Positions 5,143-5,266 of a DNA stretch of 5,266 nucleotides are shown here, piece after piece (the first letter of the stretch is position 1; every line of letters starts with the position of its first letter). The DNA comes from Candidatus Woesearchaeota archaeon (GTDB taxonomy: Archaea; Nanobdellota; Nanobdellia; Woesearchaeales; JACRKL01). The position numbers and the translations under genes are program-made. The notes beneath the pieces are model-generated. The model was not told the DNA's origin and did no database searches. It saw only the letters and a list, made by a program, of their open reading frames with translations. The stretch is from NCBI GenBank assembly GCA_016219795.1, contig JACRKK010000097.1, positions 1 through 5,266 of the forward strand, read 5' to 3'.

Positions 5143-5266
5143 TTAAAGATACTTTAATTTTGTATGAAGAAAATTTCCCCATGTCCAGACCTTGGTTGCT
5201 TGTCCTTCGATTATTGCTGGTGTCAGTTTTTCGTTGATAGGTTTCATGAAATTCCAGTAGAATTGG
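5143..5266 (-). CDS. C-terminal fragment of an unidentified protein entering from the right edge
   Basis: The minus strand is open from the window edge for 40 codons and ends in tandem stops TAA TAA (5145-5140). The readable peptide includes QFYWNFMKPINEKLTPAIIE and then GQATKVWTWGNFLHTKLKYL. An ATG at 5247 could be a start, but the residues before it (QFYWNF) look equally coding and the window ends 19 bases upstream, so the start is unknown. Codon pattern and the neighbours' orientation favour this strand over the competing plus-strand frame. It lies 52 bases before the 61-residue ORF, in a different frame, and may be the front of the same gene split by a one-base shift. Confidence 0.5.
   Translation of the reverse strand, partial: QFYWNFMKPINEKLTPAIIEGQATKVWTWGNFLHTKLKYL

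Noticed and set aside
5048..5182. Third-frame minus-strand 44-codon basic ORF starting MGKFSSYK
   Set aside because: It overlaps two better frames and lacks a ribosome site. Its downstream half is out of frame with the strongly coding-looking 61-residue ORF.
5164..5266. Plus-strand ORF starting MKKISPCPDLGC and open at the window edge
   Set aside because: The minus-strand frame over the same bases has a better codon pattern and matches the orientation of its neighbours. No TATA box is found 27 bases upstream of this ATG. It cannot be fully excluded without sequence to the right.

Overview
This window reads as a piece of an archaeal chromosome. Two genes are recognisable: a geranylgeranyl reductase-family flavoprotein (archaeal membrane-lipid saturation) and a dihydroorotase (pyrimidine synthesis). 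Three genes (starts at 1518, 1665 and 4844) have an A/T-rich TATA-type box centred about 27 bases before the start codon. That is the spacing expected for archaeal promoters making leaderless or nearly leaderless mRNAs. The many unrecognised ORFs, compact spacing and overlapping ends would fit a small-genome archaeon such as a DPANN lineage, but this is a guess and cannot be settled from one window.

Layout. Bases 1-1518 are a minus-strand unit. A 338-residue protein of unknown function (possible PIN-like residues) is followed in the same frame, after one TAA, by a 120-residue ORF. Next comes the start of a small hydrophobic protein that runs off the left edge. A strong hairpin sits at the end of the 120-residue ORF, just before the ribosome binding site of the next gene. 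Bases 1519-1664 are a divergent promoter region. Bases 1665-4060 are a plus-strand two-gene operon, reductase then pyrC, joined by an ATGA overlap. Bases 4041-5266 are again minus-strand: the end of an unidentified ORF entering from the right edge, a 61-codon ORF, and a 267-residue proline-rich protein whose end overlaps the end of pyrC by 20 bases.

The reductase and pyrC are one transcription unit but belong to different pathways; the pairing looks like housekeeping gene packing. The flanking minus-strand genes are the odd part. At 502-504 a single in-frame TAA divides what could be one 473-codon gene, and a peptide repeat (QAHxxQ...QDS) lies on both sides of it. At 4902-4904 another single in-frame TAA lies between the 61-codon and 267-codon ORFs, and near 5140-5146 a one-base change would join two coding-looking frames. 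These may be decayed genes, assembly errors or genuinely split genes. I see no CRISPR array, insertion sequence, tRNA, rRNA or clear defence system.
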